Assembly (NCBI GenBank): GCA_020002185.1
Contig: CM034542.1
Location: forward strand, 59,814,097 to 59,878,096
DNA from: Paraescarpia echinospica
Lineage: Eukaryota; Annelida; Polychaeta; Sabellida; Siboglinidae
Direction: 5' to 3'
Length of the DNA stretch: 64,000 nt
Under the pieces are notes generated by a model that did not search any database, had not been told where the DNA came from, and was given only the letters and a program-made list of their open reading frames with translations. Position 1 is the stretch's first letter. The number at the start of each line of letters is the position of its first letter. This document shows positions 35,501 to 62,241 of the stretch, one piece after another. Position numbers and translations under genes: made by a program.

Positions 35501-35707
35501 TTAACCCTGTGTTCTGTTTGCCCTACAGCCATAGGAGAGCACGGAACTGAGTTAGGGTTAAAGTGGAGTCACCTTTAACCCTGTGTTCTGTTTGCCCTTC
35601 AGCCAGGGGAGAGCACGGAGCTGAGCCGCATCATGGGAGAGTTGGATGTGGGGGAGGCAGGAGGGGATGACCAGGACCTCCTTGACCTGATGGACAGCGC
35701 AAACTGA
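1527..35707 (+). CDS. OSCP1: OSCP1 (organic solute carrier partner 1), complete ten-exon gene
   Basis: The spliced coding sequence joins 1527-1638, 9531-9685, 15425-15592, 17395-17475, 17719-17822, 20971-21099, 22882-22957, 28154-28287, 29844-29910 and 35603-35707. This gives 376 codons plus TGA, close to the roughly 380 residues of vertebrate OSCP1. All nine introns are GT-AG and every phase matches (1,0,0,0,2,2,0,2,0). Recognised segments include LPLLFINLGGEMMYILDQRL, FMEELFKPQEIYSKKA, MTMAFKYQV, GEFMLIRQTLLNFFQDMHIR, VSIFLKDKVQ, LAPNPLATAQLDLL, FRLNLFNTDEEEE and LSRIMGELDV. The vertebrate protein was named for raising organic solute uptake and has since been linked to cilia; no enzyme motif is known. 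There is no signal peptide or clear membrane segment. The gene is odd for its introns, which are dominated by minisatellites made from its own splice junctions. Confidence 0.95.
1740..3310 (+). mobile_element. Non-LTR retrotransposon (jockey/CR1-like), 5'-truncated RT ORF with one in-frame stop
   Basis: This sits inside OSCP1 intron 1 in the sense orientation. From about 1780 it encodes reverse transcriptase blocks: IPNDWKEAKISAIYKKG, NYRPISLTSIVCK, QYGFISGRSTVLQL, VIYMDFQKAFDTVPH, SGIPQGSVLGPLLF and the catalytic FADD at about 2332, then the thumb and C-terminal segments RDLSYIERLKLLKLP and RVVEPWNSLPDSV. The endonuclease and 5' half are missing. One TAA at 2872-2874 interrupts a frame that otherwise stays open to 3303, so the copy is recently dead. 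It differs in sequence from the minus-strand LINE family at 529, 28419 and 46126. The element ends are approximate; no poly(A) tail or target duplication was identified. Confidence 0.88.
4750..4905. repeat. Degenerate minisatellite of GATTCCAATTCC units
   Basis: The motif GATTCC(A/G)ATTCC recurs about six times, interrupted by unique sequence, and ends in an inverted version (GGAATC). It looks like an old, decayed array. Confidence 0.6.
5047..5130. repeat. Two-copy 30 bp direct repeat
   Basis: A unit containing AACTGGCGGCCTAGGTTAC and ending GTGAAAT is present twice in tandem with three or four substitutions. It is followed by a TA microsatellite. Confidence 0.7.
6590..8027 (+). mobile_element. 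LINE fragment (endonuclease C-terminal part plus start of RT), broken and internally deleted
   Basis: The plus strand encodes the end of an APE-type endonuclease (VIAGGFNLPHINW, then SGNILDLILTSNPS and TPGMSDHEAVSF, the conserved SDH motif). The linker follows (FQYKSADWGKLKD, TKAKTHLTWITRK, NPKQFWSFIKANK) and then the first RT block (NKATGSDELPARVLKE, LPDDWLQALVTPIHKK). After about 7725 the RT core is deleted, joining to a remnant of the FADD region (ADDIIVYM) near 7797. Several in-frame stops are present (7090, 7220, 7346). It is the same family as the longer copy at 47770-50030. Its 3' limit, GVKLDLKLT at about 8020, runs directly into the intron 1 tandem array. The 5' edge carries short CCCTAA repeats (6605-6640). 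Confidence 0.85.
8028..9530 (+). repeat. Tandem array A: ~55 bp unit carrying the exon 2 acceptor and exon 2 start
   Basis: There are about 27 head-to-tail copies of a 55-56 bp unit. Each contains TTTGCAG followed by GTGATGCATGACATCACAAG-like sequence. The last unit runs straight into OSCP1 exon 2 (9531), whose first bases are TGATGCATGACATCACAAGT. The distal half (8028-8760) is more diverged (GATGAATGACATCACAAGG); the half next to the exon is nearly uniform. Some units have an extra ATCAC. Every unit is therefore a decoy 3' splice site plus about 20 nt of exon. Confidence 0.95.
9531..9685 (+). CDS. OSCP1: OSCP1 exon 2
   Basis: Encodes VMHDITSTMFNTRF through SMDK, including FMEELFKPQEIYSKKA and RLAHASIMRLN, all strongly OSCP1-like. 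The acceptor is TTTGCAG at 9524-9530 and the donor GTAGGT at 9686; start phase 1, end phase 0. The acceptor is the last of about 27 tandem copies. Confidence 0.95.
9686..10495. other. OSCP1 intron 2, 5' part, nothing recognised
   Basis: AT-rich unique sequence without a recognisable gene or repeat family. Confidence 0.5.
10496..10641. mobile_element. MITE with pogo/Tigger-like terminal inverted repeats
   Basis: This 146 bp element begins CAGTAAAACCTCATTAACT and ends AGTTAACGTGGTTTTACTG, so its ends are inverted repeats over roughly 19 bp with two mismatches. Inverted repeats of the CAGT(A/G)AAACC type belong to pogo/Tigger-like Tc1-mariner elements. A TA precedes the left end; the right-hand TA is not preserved. 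It is non-coding and would need a transposase supplied in trans. Confidence 0.7.
10905..11049 (+). repeat. 5' LTR of the Gypsy element
   Basis: 145 bp, starting TG and ending CA, preceded by the target duplication CAAAG. It contains an AATAAA (CAATAAACAACTC) that could serve as the LTR polyadenylation signal. Confidence 0.96.
11212..15076 (+). pseudogene. Gypsy gag-pol, multiply disrupted
   Basis: Remnants appear in order. The gag capsid-like region is at about 11275-11622. A CCHC-type zinc-knuckle region lies at about 11900-12000 (CKFCGRTHQQ, CHKCRKQNHFSNCC). The aspartic protease motif VDSGATVNVLP is near 12147. RT has FSKLDLQSGYW and the catalytic VADDIVVFG near 12980. RNase H is within about 13400-13750. 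The integrase zinc-binding remnant is near 14050 and the integrase core runs from 14120 (VGVDLFSW, IISDNGPQY, ANGRVEAAVK giving the D,D,E residues). Lesions seen include a TAA four codons after the gag ATG (11224), TGA at 11623, a frame change before 11655, another near 12720, TGA at 13084, TAG at 13237, further frame changes between 13300 and 13550, and TGA near 14087. It cannot make its own proteins. Confidence 0.93.
15224..15368 (+). repeat. 3' LTR of the Gypsy element
   Basis: 145 bp, differing from the 5' LTR at two positions (GCGCGATTGCGC against GCGCGCTTGTGC). It is followed by the target duplication CAAAG and, 51 bp later, by OSCP1 exon 3. Confidence 0.96.
15425..15592 (+). CDS. OSCP1: OSCP1 exon 3
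   Basis: Encodes LYDLMTMAFKYQVSL through VDNVYRLFIH. The acceptor is GTTGACAG at 15417-15424 and the donor GTATGT at 15593; both phases 0. The Gypsy element ends only 51 bp upstream of the acceptor, so the branch point must lie within the target-site side or the LTR edge. Confidence 0.94.
15640..16069 (-). mobile_element. Decayed relic of the CR1/L2-like LINE family
   Basis: On the minus strand, 16076-15858 reads LDKFVTWSEKWQTCCYSML and TTVKKKDIGVTIV. These match the corresponding part of the intact-looking copy at 46222-47126 (LIKWSEKWQMLFNFGKC, TTVKEKDLGLTIS). Nucleotide similarity continues down to about 15660 (AAGCTAGAAAGAATACAAAG). It is much more diverged than the other copies, so it is an older insertion of the same family. 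Its upper end joins tandem array B. Confidence 0.75.
16070..17364. repeat. Tandem array B: 52 bp unit, about 25 copies, intron 3
   Basis: The unit contains ATTGTACACCAAGCAGGCTA and CTTTCTGTGCTTGTG. Variants (GAAATAACA, TGGTTGTG, CAACCAACC) recur in the same order about 580 bp apart (from about 16220 and 16800), which shows a higher-order duplication. The array ends about 30 bp before exon 4. No exon sequence is recognisable in the unit, although CCAAGCAG is acceptor-like. Confidence 0.95.
17395..17475 (+). CDS. OSCP1: OSCP1 exon 4
   Basis: Encodes HFASLTMGEFMLIRQTLL and NFFQDMHIR, a core OSCP1 segment. The acceptor is GTGTTTCCAG and the donor GTGAGT at 17476; both phases 0. The 3' end of this exon and its donor are repeated twice more immediately downstream. 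Confidence 0.95.
17476..17586 (+). repeat. Duplicated exon 4 end with 5' splice site (two extra copies)
   Basis: A unit of about 56 bp consisting of the last 37 nt of exon 4 (from CAGACCCTTC) plus GTGAGTTGTAAGGA is present three times in a row, the first being the functional exon end. The extra copies carry CACACCAGG in place of CACATCAGG. Reading through the true donor meets an in-frame TAA in the second copy. Confidence 0.95.
17587..17647. repeat. TTCC/GTCC tetranucleotide microsatellite
   Basis: About fifteen TTCC units with a short GTCC interruption, starting exactly where the last duplicated donor ends. Confidence 0.95.
17719..17822 (+). CDS. OSCP1: OSCP1 exon 5
   Basis: Encodes VSIFLKDKVQSSNGHFVLP and TDGPIPWGTELPGTIR(split), closely OSCP1-like. 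The acceptor is TGCGACAG and the donor GTAAGA at 17823; end phase 2. Confidence 0.95.
17823..18536. other. OSCP1 intron 5, unique part
   Basis: AT-rich sequence without a gene. A short impure CA-repeat lies at about 18471-18518, directly before tandem array C. Confidence 0.6.
18537..20842. repeat. Tandem array C: 64 bp unit, about 36 copies, intron 5
   Basis: The unit contains ATATTGAAGCAGTCAGGAAT, ATACAAGATGACATTGAGTG and CAGACACTAGTAGATG. Copies are nearly identical. A recurrent variant (GAATGATACAAGATTACATT) and a rarer one with GCAGGCAC recur at intervals, so multi-unit blocks were duplicated. No exon sequence is recognisable in the unit. Confidence 0.97.
20971..21099 (+). CDS. OSCP1: OSCP1 exon 6
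   Basis: Encodes (R)IYTLNGEQKKTMQF, GGKWQHIKSEGSF and DIRGDRGTHLGTN, matching the OSCP1 segment that ends GTNMY. The acceptor is TCTGTTGCAG and the donor GTAAGT at 21100; start phase 2, end phase 2. The next exon supplies the G of ATG and TAC (MY). The last 60 nt and the donor are amplified downstream. Confidence 0.94.
21100..22212 (+). repeat. Tandem array D: 73 bp unit of exon 6 end plus 5' splice site, about 15 extra copies
   Basis: Each unit contains the end of exon 6 (AAGTCAGAGGGG, GACATCAGGGG, GACAGAGGCACAC, TTAGGAACTAACAT) followed by GTAAGTAC. With the functional exon end there are about 16 donor sites. Nearly all keep GTAAGT; one near 21685 has GTAATT and some have AACTTGTAAGT. The array starts at the true donor and extends into intron 6. 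Reading past the true donor gives ATG-TAA, so use of any later donor would truncate the protein. Confidence 0.96.
22410..22881 (+). repeat. Tandem array E: ~37 bp unit carrying the exon 7 acceptor
   Basis: About 13 imperfect copies contain GATGTGATTGGTTG followed by TTGTTGCAGGTACAAC. The last copy ends in the functional acceptor and first bases of exon 7 (TTGTAG, then GTACAACGT). The array sits at the 3' end of intron 6, opposite array D at its 5' end. Units are more diverged than in arrays D and G. Confidence 0.93.
22882..22957 (+). CDS. OSCP1: OSCP1 exon 7
   Basis: Encodes (M)YNVSRPALEAKVSGPHVISS and STAEG. The acceptor is GGTTGTAG and the donor GTGAG at 22958; start phase 2, end phase 0. 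This is the less conserved part of OSCP1, placed by reading frame, phase and the preceding TNMY motif. Confidence 0.88.
23166..23551. repeat. CTGT/CCGT tetranucleotide microsatellite
   Basis: About 385 bp of CTGT units with a block of CCGT (23230-23280) and interspersed GTGT. It is open in several frames, which produces meaningless cysteine/valine/serine reading frames. Confidence 0.98.
23552..24185. other. OSCP1 intron 7, unique part
   Basis: No gene recognised. The last 100 bases are GC-rich and lead into tandem array F. Confidence 0.5.
24186..25325. repeat. Tandem array F: 83 bp unit, about 14 copies, intron 7
   Basis: The unit contains GGTGGCACTTGCCATTACAG, CTCTCTATTCTACACGGG and CTACAAGATCTCTCTAGG. 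Two copies lack CCCTG and about seven bases around it (near 25035 and 25200). No exon sequence is recognised in it. Confidence 0.96.
25326..26162. other. OSCP1 intron 7, unique part with a 10 bp microsatellite
   Basis: Mostly featureless. At about 25643-25700 the decamer GTACATGTGT is repeated six times; the repeat is partly self-complementary. Confidence 0.6.
26163..28153 (+). repeat. Tandem array G: 56 bp unit carrying the exon 8 acceptor and first ~34 nt of exon 8
   Basis: There are about 36 copies, nearly identical. The unit is TTTGTATTTTGTTGTAG followed by GATTCAGCCCTAGCCCCCAA and CCCTCTGGTTACTGACATG. The last unit is the functional exon 8 start (28154), differing only by GATTTAG and GGCTACTG. 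One unit has an expanded TTGTTTG stretch near 27855. This is the largest set of decoy acceptors in the window. Confidence 0.97.
28154..28287 (+). CDS. OSCP1: OSCP1 exon 8
   Basis: Encodes DLALAPNPLATAQLDLLS, KLIGRNETKGGTPEFRLN and LFNTDEEEE, matching the conserved APNPLA and FRLNLF..TDEEEE segments. The acceptor is TTTTGTTGTAG and the donor GTGCGT at 28288; start phase 0, end phase 2. Confidence 0.95.
28419..29493 (-). mobile_element. CR1/L2-like LINE, 5'-truncated copy in OSCP1 intron 8
   Basis: The minus strand encodes part of the RT and downstream region: KVLKFADDTKLFRRI (catalytic FADD near 29300), LIKWSEKWQMLFNFGKCKC, LGLTISADMKVSEQC and ERVQRRATKIIPKLRDLSYE. A stop at about 28912, a four-codon deletion in DLSYE(...)GLTT and a rearranged 5' end show it is dead. 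The 3' end has the stem-loop region (28431-28458) and one copy of the AATCTTGTTA-type tail. It is in the same orientation as the copies at 529 and 46126. Confidence 0.88.
29494..29843. other. End of OSCP1 intron 8
   Basis: Unique sequence with a short poly-G stretch (29551-29558). No feature recognised. Confidence 0.5.
29844..29910 (+). CDS. OSCP1: OSCP1 exon 9
   Basis: Encodes EAAMMQPMEAAQAKVIKIDA and SK. The acceptor is TTGTTCCCAG and the donor GTAGGT at 29911; start phase 2, end phase 0. The VIKIDA segment corresponds to VINIQA in the vertebrate protein, which supports this frame over the alternative reading of the same bases. Confidence 0.85.
30115..30387. repeat. Tandem array H, left part: 38 bp unit
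   Basis: About seven copies of a 38 bp unit containing CAGTGTCCAGTTTATTGTCC and ACTACAAACAGAC. The array is interrupted at 30388 by a transposon and resumes at 33293. Confidence 0.95.
30388..33292. mobile_element. Non-autonomous hAT-like DNA transposon, 2905 bp, inserted into array H
   Basis: The left end is CAGCCTCACCCAGGATAAAA. The right end, read inward on the minus strand, is CAGGGCCTCACCCAGAGAC. The shared terminal inverted repeat is CAG(GG)CCTCACCCAG. The element is flanked by a perfect 8 bp target duplication, ACGACAAA (30380-30387 and 33293-33300). An 8 bp duplication and CAGGG-type ends are the hAT superfamily signature. No reading frame inside resembles a transposase, so it is a non-autonomous or decayed copy. 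Because it landed in an already repeated array, the duplication was checked at the junctions: removing the element restores one continuous repeat unit. Confidence 0.85.
33293..33845. repeat. Tandem array H, right part: 38 bp unit
   Basis: About 14-15 further copies of the same unit as at 30115-30387, ending before unique sequence near 33846. It is open in several frames, giving reading frames without meaning. Confidence 0.95.
33846..34849. other. OSCP1 intron 9, unique part
   Basis: AT-rich and without a recognised gene. A GC-rich impure GTGC/GGGC microsatellite lies at about 34470-34565. Confidence 0.6.
34850..35602 (+). repeat. Tandem array I: ~82 bp unit carrying the exon 10 acceptor and exon 10 start
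   Basis: Nine copies precede the functional acceptor. The unit is TGTTCTGTTTGCCCTACAG, then CCAGGGGAGAGCACGGAGCT, then GAGTTAGGGTTAACCCTACC and a spacer. The exon 10 start (35603) is CCAGGGGAGAGCACGGAGCT followed by GAGCCGC. Acceptors vary (CTACAG, CTACTG, CTATTG), so some decoys have lost the AG. Each unit except the last contains the palindrome TAGGGTTAACCCTA. Confidence 0.96.
35603..35707 (+). CDS. OSCP1: OSCP1 exon 10 (terminal)
   Basis: Encodes PGESTELSRIMGELDVGEAG, GDDQDLLDLMDSAN and stops at TGA 35705-35707. The SRIMGELDV and DDLLDLMD patterns match the OSCP1 C-terminus. The acceptor is GCCCTTCAG; start phase 0. Confidence 0.95.
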   Translation, partial: PGESTELSRIMGELDVGEAGGDDQDLLDLMDSAN

Positions 35708-37360
35708 CGGCGACCATGGGACACTTGTGACACACACAGTTGCTCACAGTAAATGGTTGCATAATAATGACCTTCAGATGCAGAAATGTGTCATTGAGGA
35801 ACAAACATGAACAAACTGGTTGTCAACTGCGACCAGTTTGGTGTTTGTGAGATTTGCGTTTGTTCAGGTGTGTAAAATGATGTTGTTGGACAAAATGAGT
35901 ATTTTTTTGTAAAATTCTGCATTCGTTTGCTCACATGTCAGTGGCATAAAGTGTCACTGCACTAGTGTTTTGAAATTGAACATCCCAAAATGGTAGTAGA
36001 TTTTACTCGGCTTACTGAAGTACTCAGAACACGGTAGCTCACCCTGCAGGCTTGCCCAGGAGAATGTTGTCACTTTGCAATGTTTGGCTGGTGTAAGTTC
36101 ATCTTATTTGATCATTTGTGCTTTATATTTTATCCTCTTGTGTTGCTTCACTTCACATATGACACTATTTCAAGCCATCTGTGATAGGCAGCATTGAGAG
36201 ACAGAGAGTTCAATTGTGAAGGAACATACTCAAGTTGAACAAGATGATTTAGACAGAGCAGTGACAATTACTGTGGGAAGGCCTAGCCACTAGCAGTGTT
36301 GTGACGTTACAAATGATACTCAGTGCAGACAGTTGTGTGTTTTACATGTTTCGGAATATATTGATGTTCTACAATCCTACATTCTTAAGTAAATTAAATG
36401 ACATTTTGGTGATAAAATAGTCTCTAATGGCTGATCAAGCAGTGTCACGGAAGGCAGGTGACATGTGTCGGTTCCGACTCTCAGACTAATCATTTCCGCA
36501 ATCCTAGAGTGTTTCTACTTGACAAACACCAGAAAATGTATTGAAATTATAATTTGTGTCGAGTCATGGGGAAAGTGTACCATTCCATGCATATTTGTGG
36601 AATACGGGGTATAACATAATATCTGGGCAGCAGACTATTGACATGCATTTATTACAGAAGTGTGGAGAAAAATTGCATGAAAGATTTTCTGTAGTTGTAA
36701 AGTACACAAAACAAGTATGAAACTGGACTGTGTGTAACATGTTGATACAACAATCGCTTTTATATGAATGTCTAAGCATTGATTTTGTTTACATTATGCA
36801 TGCTAAAATATATAGGTTATATATATATTTGGGCATGTCTTGTTGCTAGGTCTCTTACTATTATTTTTACATTGTTGTGTTTCCACCGTTTCCCTTATGA
36901 AAATATACCATGGTGTTTTGAAACATGTAAACCACGTTAAAATACCACGGTATACCATATAATGAGAGCAGTTCACGGAAAGCCAGCATGTATATTTTTG
37001 TATGGGTTGGTATTATATATTATGTGAATATTCAAAATGGTACTAGTGTTATTTATGTAATTTCTAATTGCGTGTGAGAGGAAGACATAAGTTAAACAGT
37101 TGTTGCTGTTGTACTCAGATGTACTGGAATCACGGTGATTGTGTCACAAGTTGAATCCTGTGCTGCCGTCAGTCATATTGCCATTGTAGGAGACATTCCA
37201 AGTTACATGTGAAACAGAACTATTTTATTGTTGTTAATGACAGAAGATAGACATTCCATCTTGCCATTATACATTCTAGAAAATCTATCTGTCCACAGTT
37301 GTTTTGTGTTTTGTTGGATTAAATGATTTACATGAATAAAATTGTTGTTCTCATATCTGC
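35708..37360 (+). other. Probable OSCP1 3' UTR
   Basis: No coding sequence is seen after the stop codon. The first canonical AATAAA with a GU-rich stretch behind it is at 37335, giving a 3' UTR of about 1.6 kb if used. Earlier cleavage cannot be excluded. Confidence 0.5.
37335..37340 (+). terminator. Candidate OSCP1 polyadenylation signal
   Basis: AATAAA followed by TTGTTGTTCTC and TGTGTTTGTCTTGTGG, a suitable downstream element. Confidence 0.5.
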
Positions 37361-37523
37361 GTGTTTGTCTTGTGGAAGTGTTTCAAACTAAACATTATAC
37401 TTTCATAATAAGTTATAGTTACAAAACAGGCGTCATGATGGTGACTTGGTTTTTAAAATTACTAGCTACATCTGTGACCTTCGGAAGTTTTATTCAGTCC
37501 ACATTGCCTCAGTTGAGCTGTAC

Positions 37524-37645
37524 AAGTTCCTGGTCCTTGAGTAAGGGGATTAGCAAGTTCCTGGTCCTTGAGTAAGGGGATTAGCAAGTTCCTGGTCCTT
37601 GAGTAAGGGGATTAGCAAGTTCCTGGTCCTTGAGTAAGGGGATTA
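37524..37645. repeat. Tandem array J: 34 bp unit, four copies
   Basis: The unit is AGTTCCTGGTCCTTGAG followed by TAAGGGGATTAGCA. The last copy ends in TTAACTTG. It lies between the OSCP1 3' UTR and the MECR 3' end and overlaps the end of a small minus-strand reading frame. Confidence 0.95.
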
Positions 37646-37878
37646 ACTTGTCGATCACAGGTAGTGTTAATACTTCTTTTCAGGGGACTAGTTGGTAAAC
37701 AATGTCTTGGCAGTAAGAACTCAACCATGCTAGGATCAAACAATCTGGTTACACCTGGTGGGTTAATTTTGTACCACTGCAGATTTCCATTGAATCCTGT
37801 GGATCTAAACATTTCAGTTCTTTTGAGCAATTTGCCAAACTGTCCATATACACCAATTGTCCCCTTGGCTGTTGACAT
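37612..37878 (-). CDS. Hypothetical small ORF, 88 codons
   Basis: The frame runs from ATG at 37878 to TAA at 37612 on the minus strand. The first 55 residues (MSTAKGTIGVYGQFGKLLKR, then GFNGNLQWYKINPPG and LFDPSMVEFLLPR) have a mixed composition, unlike random low-complexity frames. I do not recognise the family. The C-terminal PLTQGPGTC is encoded by the last unit of the 34 bp array, so the frame probably ended elsewhere originally. It could be an exon, a fragment of a mobile element or chance. Confidence 0.25.
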   Translation of the reverse strand: MSTAKGTIGVYGQFGKLLKRTEMFRSTGFNGNLQWYKINPPGVTRLFDPSMVEFLLPRHCLPTSPLKRSINTTCDRQVNPLTQGPGTC

Positions 37879-37879
37879 T

Positions 37880-38731
37880 TGTTAAATAAAAATAACCAAC
37901 TTAGTGCAAAATACTTTTACCTATTAACACTGTTAAATGGGGTCTATGCCATTTGGACACAAAACATTTGGTATAATGCATTACATTGTGTAATGCAGAG
38001 CACATTTTGTTATAATTTTAGAAAAAAATATCTGACCACAAACATTACATTTTAAAATGTTTTGTAACATATGGACATGAACATGTGCTTTCAAATACTG
38101 TTATCAAAGTCCGACTAAAGAACAGATGTTTGCAAAACAGTCTTTGTTCTAGCAAATATTATTACTGACAGAAAATAAAAGCATTACCTTAAAAAGAACA
38201 GACATAATGTCACTAGTGTTTTGTTGTGATCATTAAATAACATGACAAAATGTCATCAAACCAAGTCTTGTGGTTAAATATATGACCAAATGTGTATTGT
38301 GCTATATCCTGCACCCATCAAGAAATGATAACACTTGGTGCATTGATTAGCCAATGTGGTATACATGAATATGCTGTGTTGGACATCAACAAAGTGCTCT
38401 CGCTATCTGACACAACACCAAGTATTCTAATGCAAAATGGTGCAATTTTTTAATCTCAGCTTTGCAATTTTTCTGATATGCACAGAAAAACAACATAAAG
38501 CAAGAATGGTTCAATATTTCTTCAAGAAGGCTTGTTTAAAATGGGAGATCAAATGTATCAGGTCTCTTGATCTGTTGCTGACAGCAGACGAGACGTTTTA
38601 ATATAGTTTTATAAAACTATTGGTCCGTATTTATCTGGCAGTGTTCATTTCATCCTTTGTTGATTTGGATTAGTAATAACAAATCATATAAGGCATAATC
38701 CACAAAATGACAGTAAGATCAACTATACTGT
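37880..38731. other. Spacer and probable MECR 3' UTR
   Basis: AT-rich. On the minus strand, ATTAAA at 38602-38597, about 130 bp after the MECR stop, is a possible polyadenylation signal. Nothing else was recognised. Confidence 0.4.
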
Positions 38732-39850
38732 CTACAACAATGATTTGTCCATTACAAGAATCTGTTTCTGTGTTGTGTATGGCTCCATAGCTCTTTTGAT
38801 GCCGTCTTTGAAGTGTTCAAGTGGCACGCGTCTGTAGATTGGTGGCAGTAGTTGTCCTTTTCGCACCAACCCACACAGATATAGCCACATTTCGCGCCGT
38901 TTCGGACTGTTGCTATGTTCCTTGTTCCACTGCGACAGCCAGAACCCGCGCAGCCTGGCGTCTTTGAAGATGAATGAGCCAGTAGGTACCATCAATGGCC
39001 TTTTTGACATGCCTCCATACGTGACCATCGTACTCTTCTGTTCGATGTACTTCAGTATGTCTGCGACACCCTTTCCACTGACACAGTTTAAAGCCAGCTT
39101 AGGCTTTGGCAGTGTTGCCATGAGGGTCTTCATCTGAGTGGAGTGAGCGAAGTCTTCTGTGATCACATGGGTGGCACCCATGTCTATCAGCCAGCTCACT
39201 AGCTTATCAAGGTTTGGTCTGTCCCGCACAATGTTCACAGTCTGTAAACCCCTTGCGGCTGCGATCTGAATAACAGCTTGCCCCACAGCACTGTTGCCTC
39301 CATTCTGAATGACCACATCTCCCTTATCCAAGTCCTCAAAGTCTGTCAGCATGCGATACGCCGTACATGGATTCACGGACAGTGTTACAGCGCTCAGCAG
39401 TGGGATGTCATTCGGTATCTTCCACAAGTCCTCTTCGCCGCACACTGTGTACGTTCTCCATGTCCCTATTCCCGAGACTATATTCGGCACTACCCAGTCC
39501 CCCGCTTGAAAACGCTTCACGTCCGTCCCCACGCTTAGCACCTCGGCAACGCCGTCAAAGCCGGCGATAAGAGGCAGGTGTAGTTTAATGGGGTACACAC
39601 CCTGAATCATGTTGAGATCTGCCGGGTTAATCGGTGCTGCCAGCATGCGCAGGCAGATTTGGTTGGACTTCAGCGACGAAGGATCAGTTTCAAGTGTCAA
39701 TGTCTTGCCCTCGAGCACTTTCATGGGATCTCCATGCTCTTTATAAGTGACAGCGAAGTATTCCGTGCTTGTCCCGACGATAGTTCGTGCGATGTTCACC
39801 ATCGGCACGCAGTATGCTCGGCTCCGTATGAAACGACAGAATATGGACAT
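38732..39850 (-). CDS. MECR: MECR, mitochondrial enoyl-[acyl-carrier-protein] reductase (trans-2-enoyl-CoA reductase), single exon
   Basis: Encodes 372 residues, the usual MECR length (human 373). MECR uses NADPH to reduce trans-2-enoyl-ACP, the last step of each cycle of mitochondrial fatty-acid synthesis, which feeds lipoic acid production. It belongs to the medium-chain dehydrogenase/reductase family. Visible features are MLAAPINPADLNMIQG at 69-84 followed by the catalytic-type Tyr86, GDWVVP near 117, LSVNPCTAYRML near 157, the NADPH-binding stretch NGGNSAVGQAVIQIAAARG at 183-201, NIVRDRP near 206, LALNCVSGKG and the C-terminal FWLSQWNKEHS. The first 25 or so residues (MSIFCRFIRSRAYCV) are basic and hydroxylated, as expected for a mitochondrial targeting peptide. 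The frame is intact without introns, whereas vertebrate MECR has many. It is head to head with ACAT2. Confidence 0.94.
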   Translation of the reverse strand: MSIFCRFIRSRAYCVPMVNIARTIVGTSTEYFAVTYKEHGDPMKVLEGKTLTLETDPSSLKSNQICLRMLAAPINPADLNMIQGVYPIKLHLPLIAGFDGVAEVLSVGTDVKRFQAGDWVVPNIVSGIGTWRTYTVCGEEDLWKIPNDIPLLSAVTLSVNPCTAYRMLTDFEDLDKGDVVIQNGGNSAVGQAVIQIAAARGLQTVNIVRDRPNLDKLVSWLIDMGATHVITEDFAHSTQMKTLMATLPKPKLALNCVSGKGVADILKYIEQKSTMVTYGGMSKRPLMVPTGSFIFKDARLRGFWLSQWNKEHSNSPKRREMWLYLCGLVRKGQLLPPIYRRVPLEHFKDGIKRAMEPYTTQKQILVMDKSLL

Positions 39851-40380
39851 GGTGATGTCTAATTATGACTAAGCCTAGGCTAAGATGAACCTAATAAATG
39901 TCTGTCTACAAATTCACTGAATATCGCTTTGAAAAAACAGTGATAAGCAATACCAAGCAAAGTCCCGTCAAAAGTCAATGTAACAGATAAATGACTACCA
40001 AATATCAAACAAGCCTAACGTTGTCGAAGATTTTTGACTGAGATCGCACTTTGACAGCAGCACCATCGTAAACATGGGCGAATAAACTGTGACATCCTGC
40101 AGAGGGCAGCACTAAAGCCGTAAGAAACCGAATTATTCCAAAAAAGTTATTGTTAGCTTATGATCACCACCGAATATTTTATAACCTAATCGCAAGATTT
40201 TTAAAATAAAAAACGCTGACACAAAATATTTAAAAAATGGTAATCACACCATATCTCCGGAAACATCCGAACCTCGATCGAACCACTACGGCCGGCCAGT
40301 GACACTCGCGACGCAAATCGAACCATATACGCCGGCCGGTGATAGAAGTCGTTCGAGAACACGCTACGTACAGAGTAAAC
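39851..40380. promoter_or_regulatory. Candidate shared (bidirectional) promoter of MECR and ACAT2
   Basis: The two start codons lie 530 bp apart on opposite strands. The ACAT2 side is CpG-rich and contains two imperfect copies of a segment with CGAACCACTACGGCCGGCCA and CGAACCATATACGCCGGCCG (40272-40340), a local duplication in the 5' leader. No TATA box was assigned. Confidence 0.5.

Positions 40381-62241
<21,861 letters not shown>

Noticed and set aside
38910..39862. Plus-strand frames within MECR
   Set aside because: They are antisense shadows of an intact, clearly conserved minus-strand enzyme gene.
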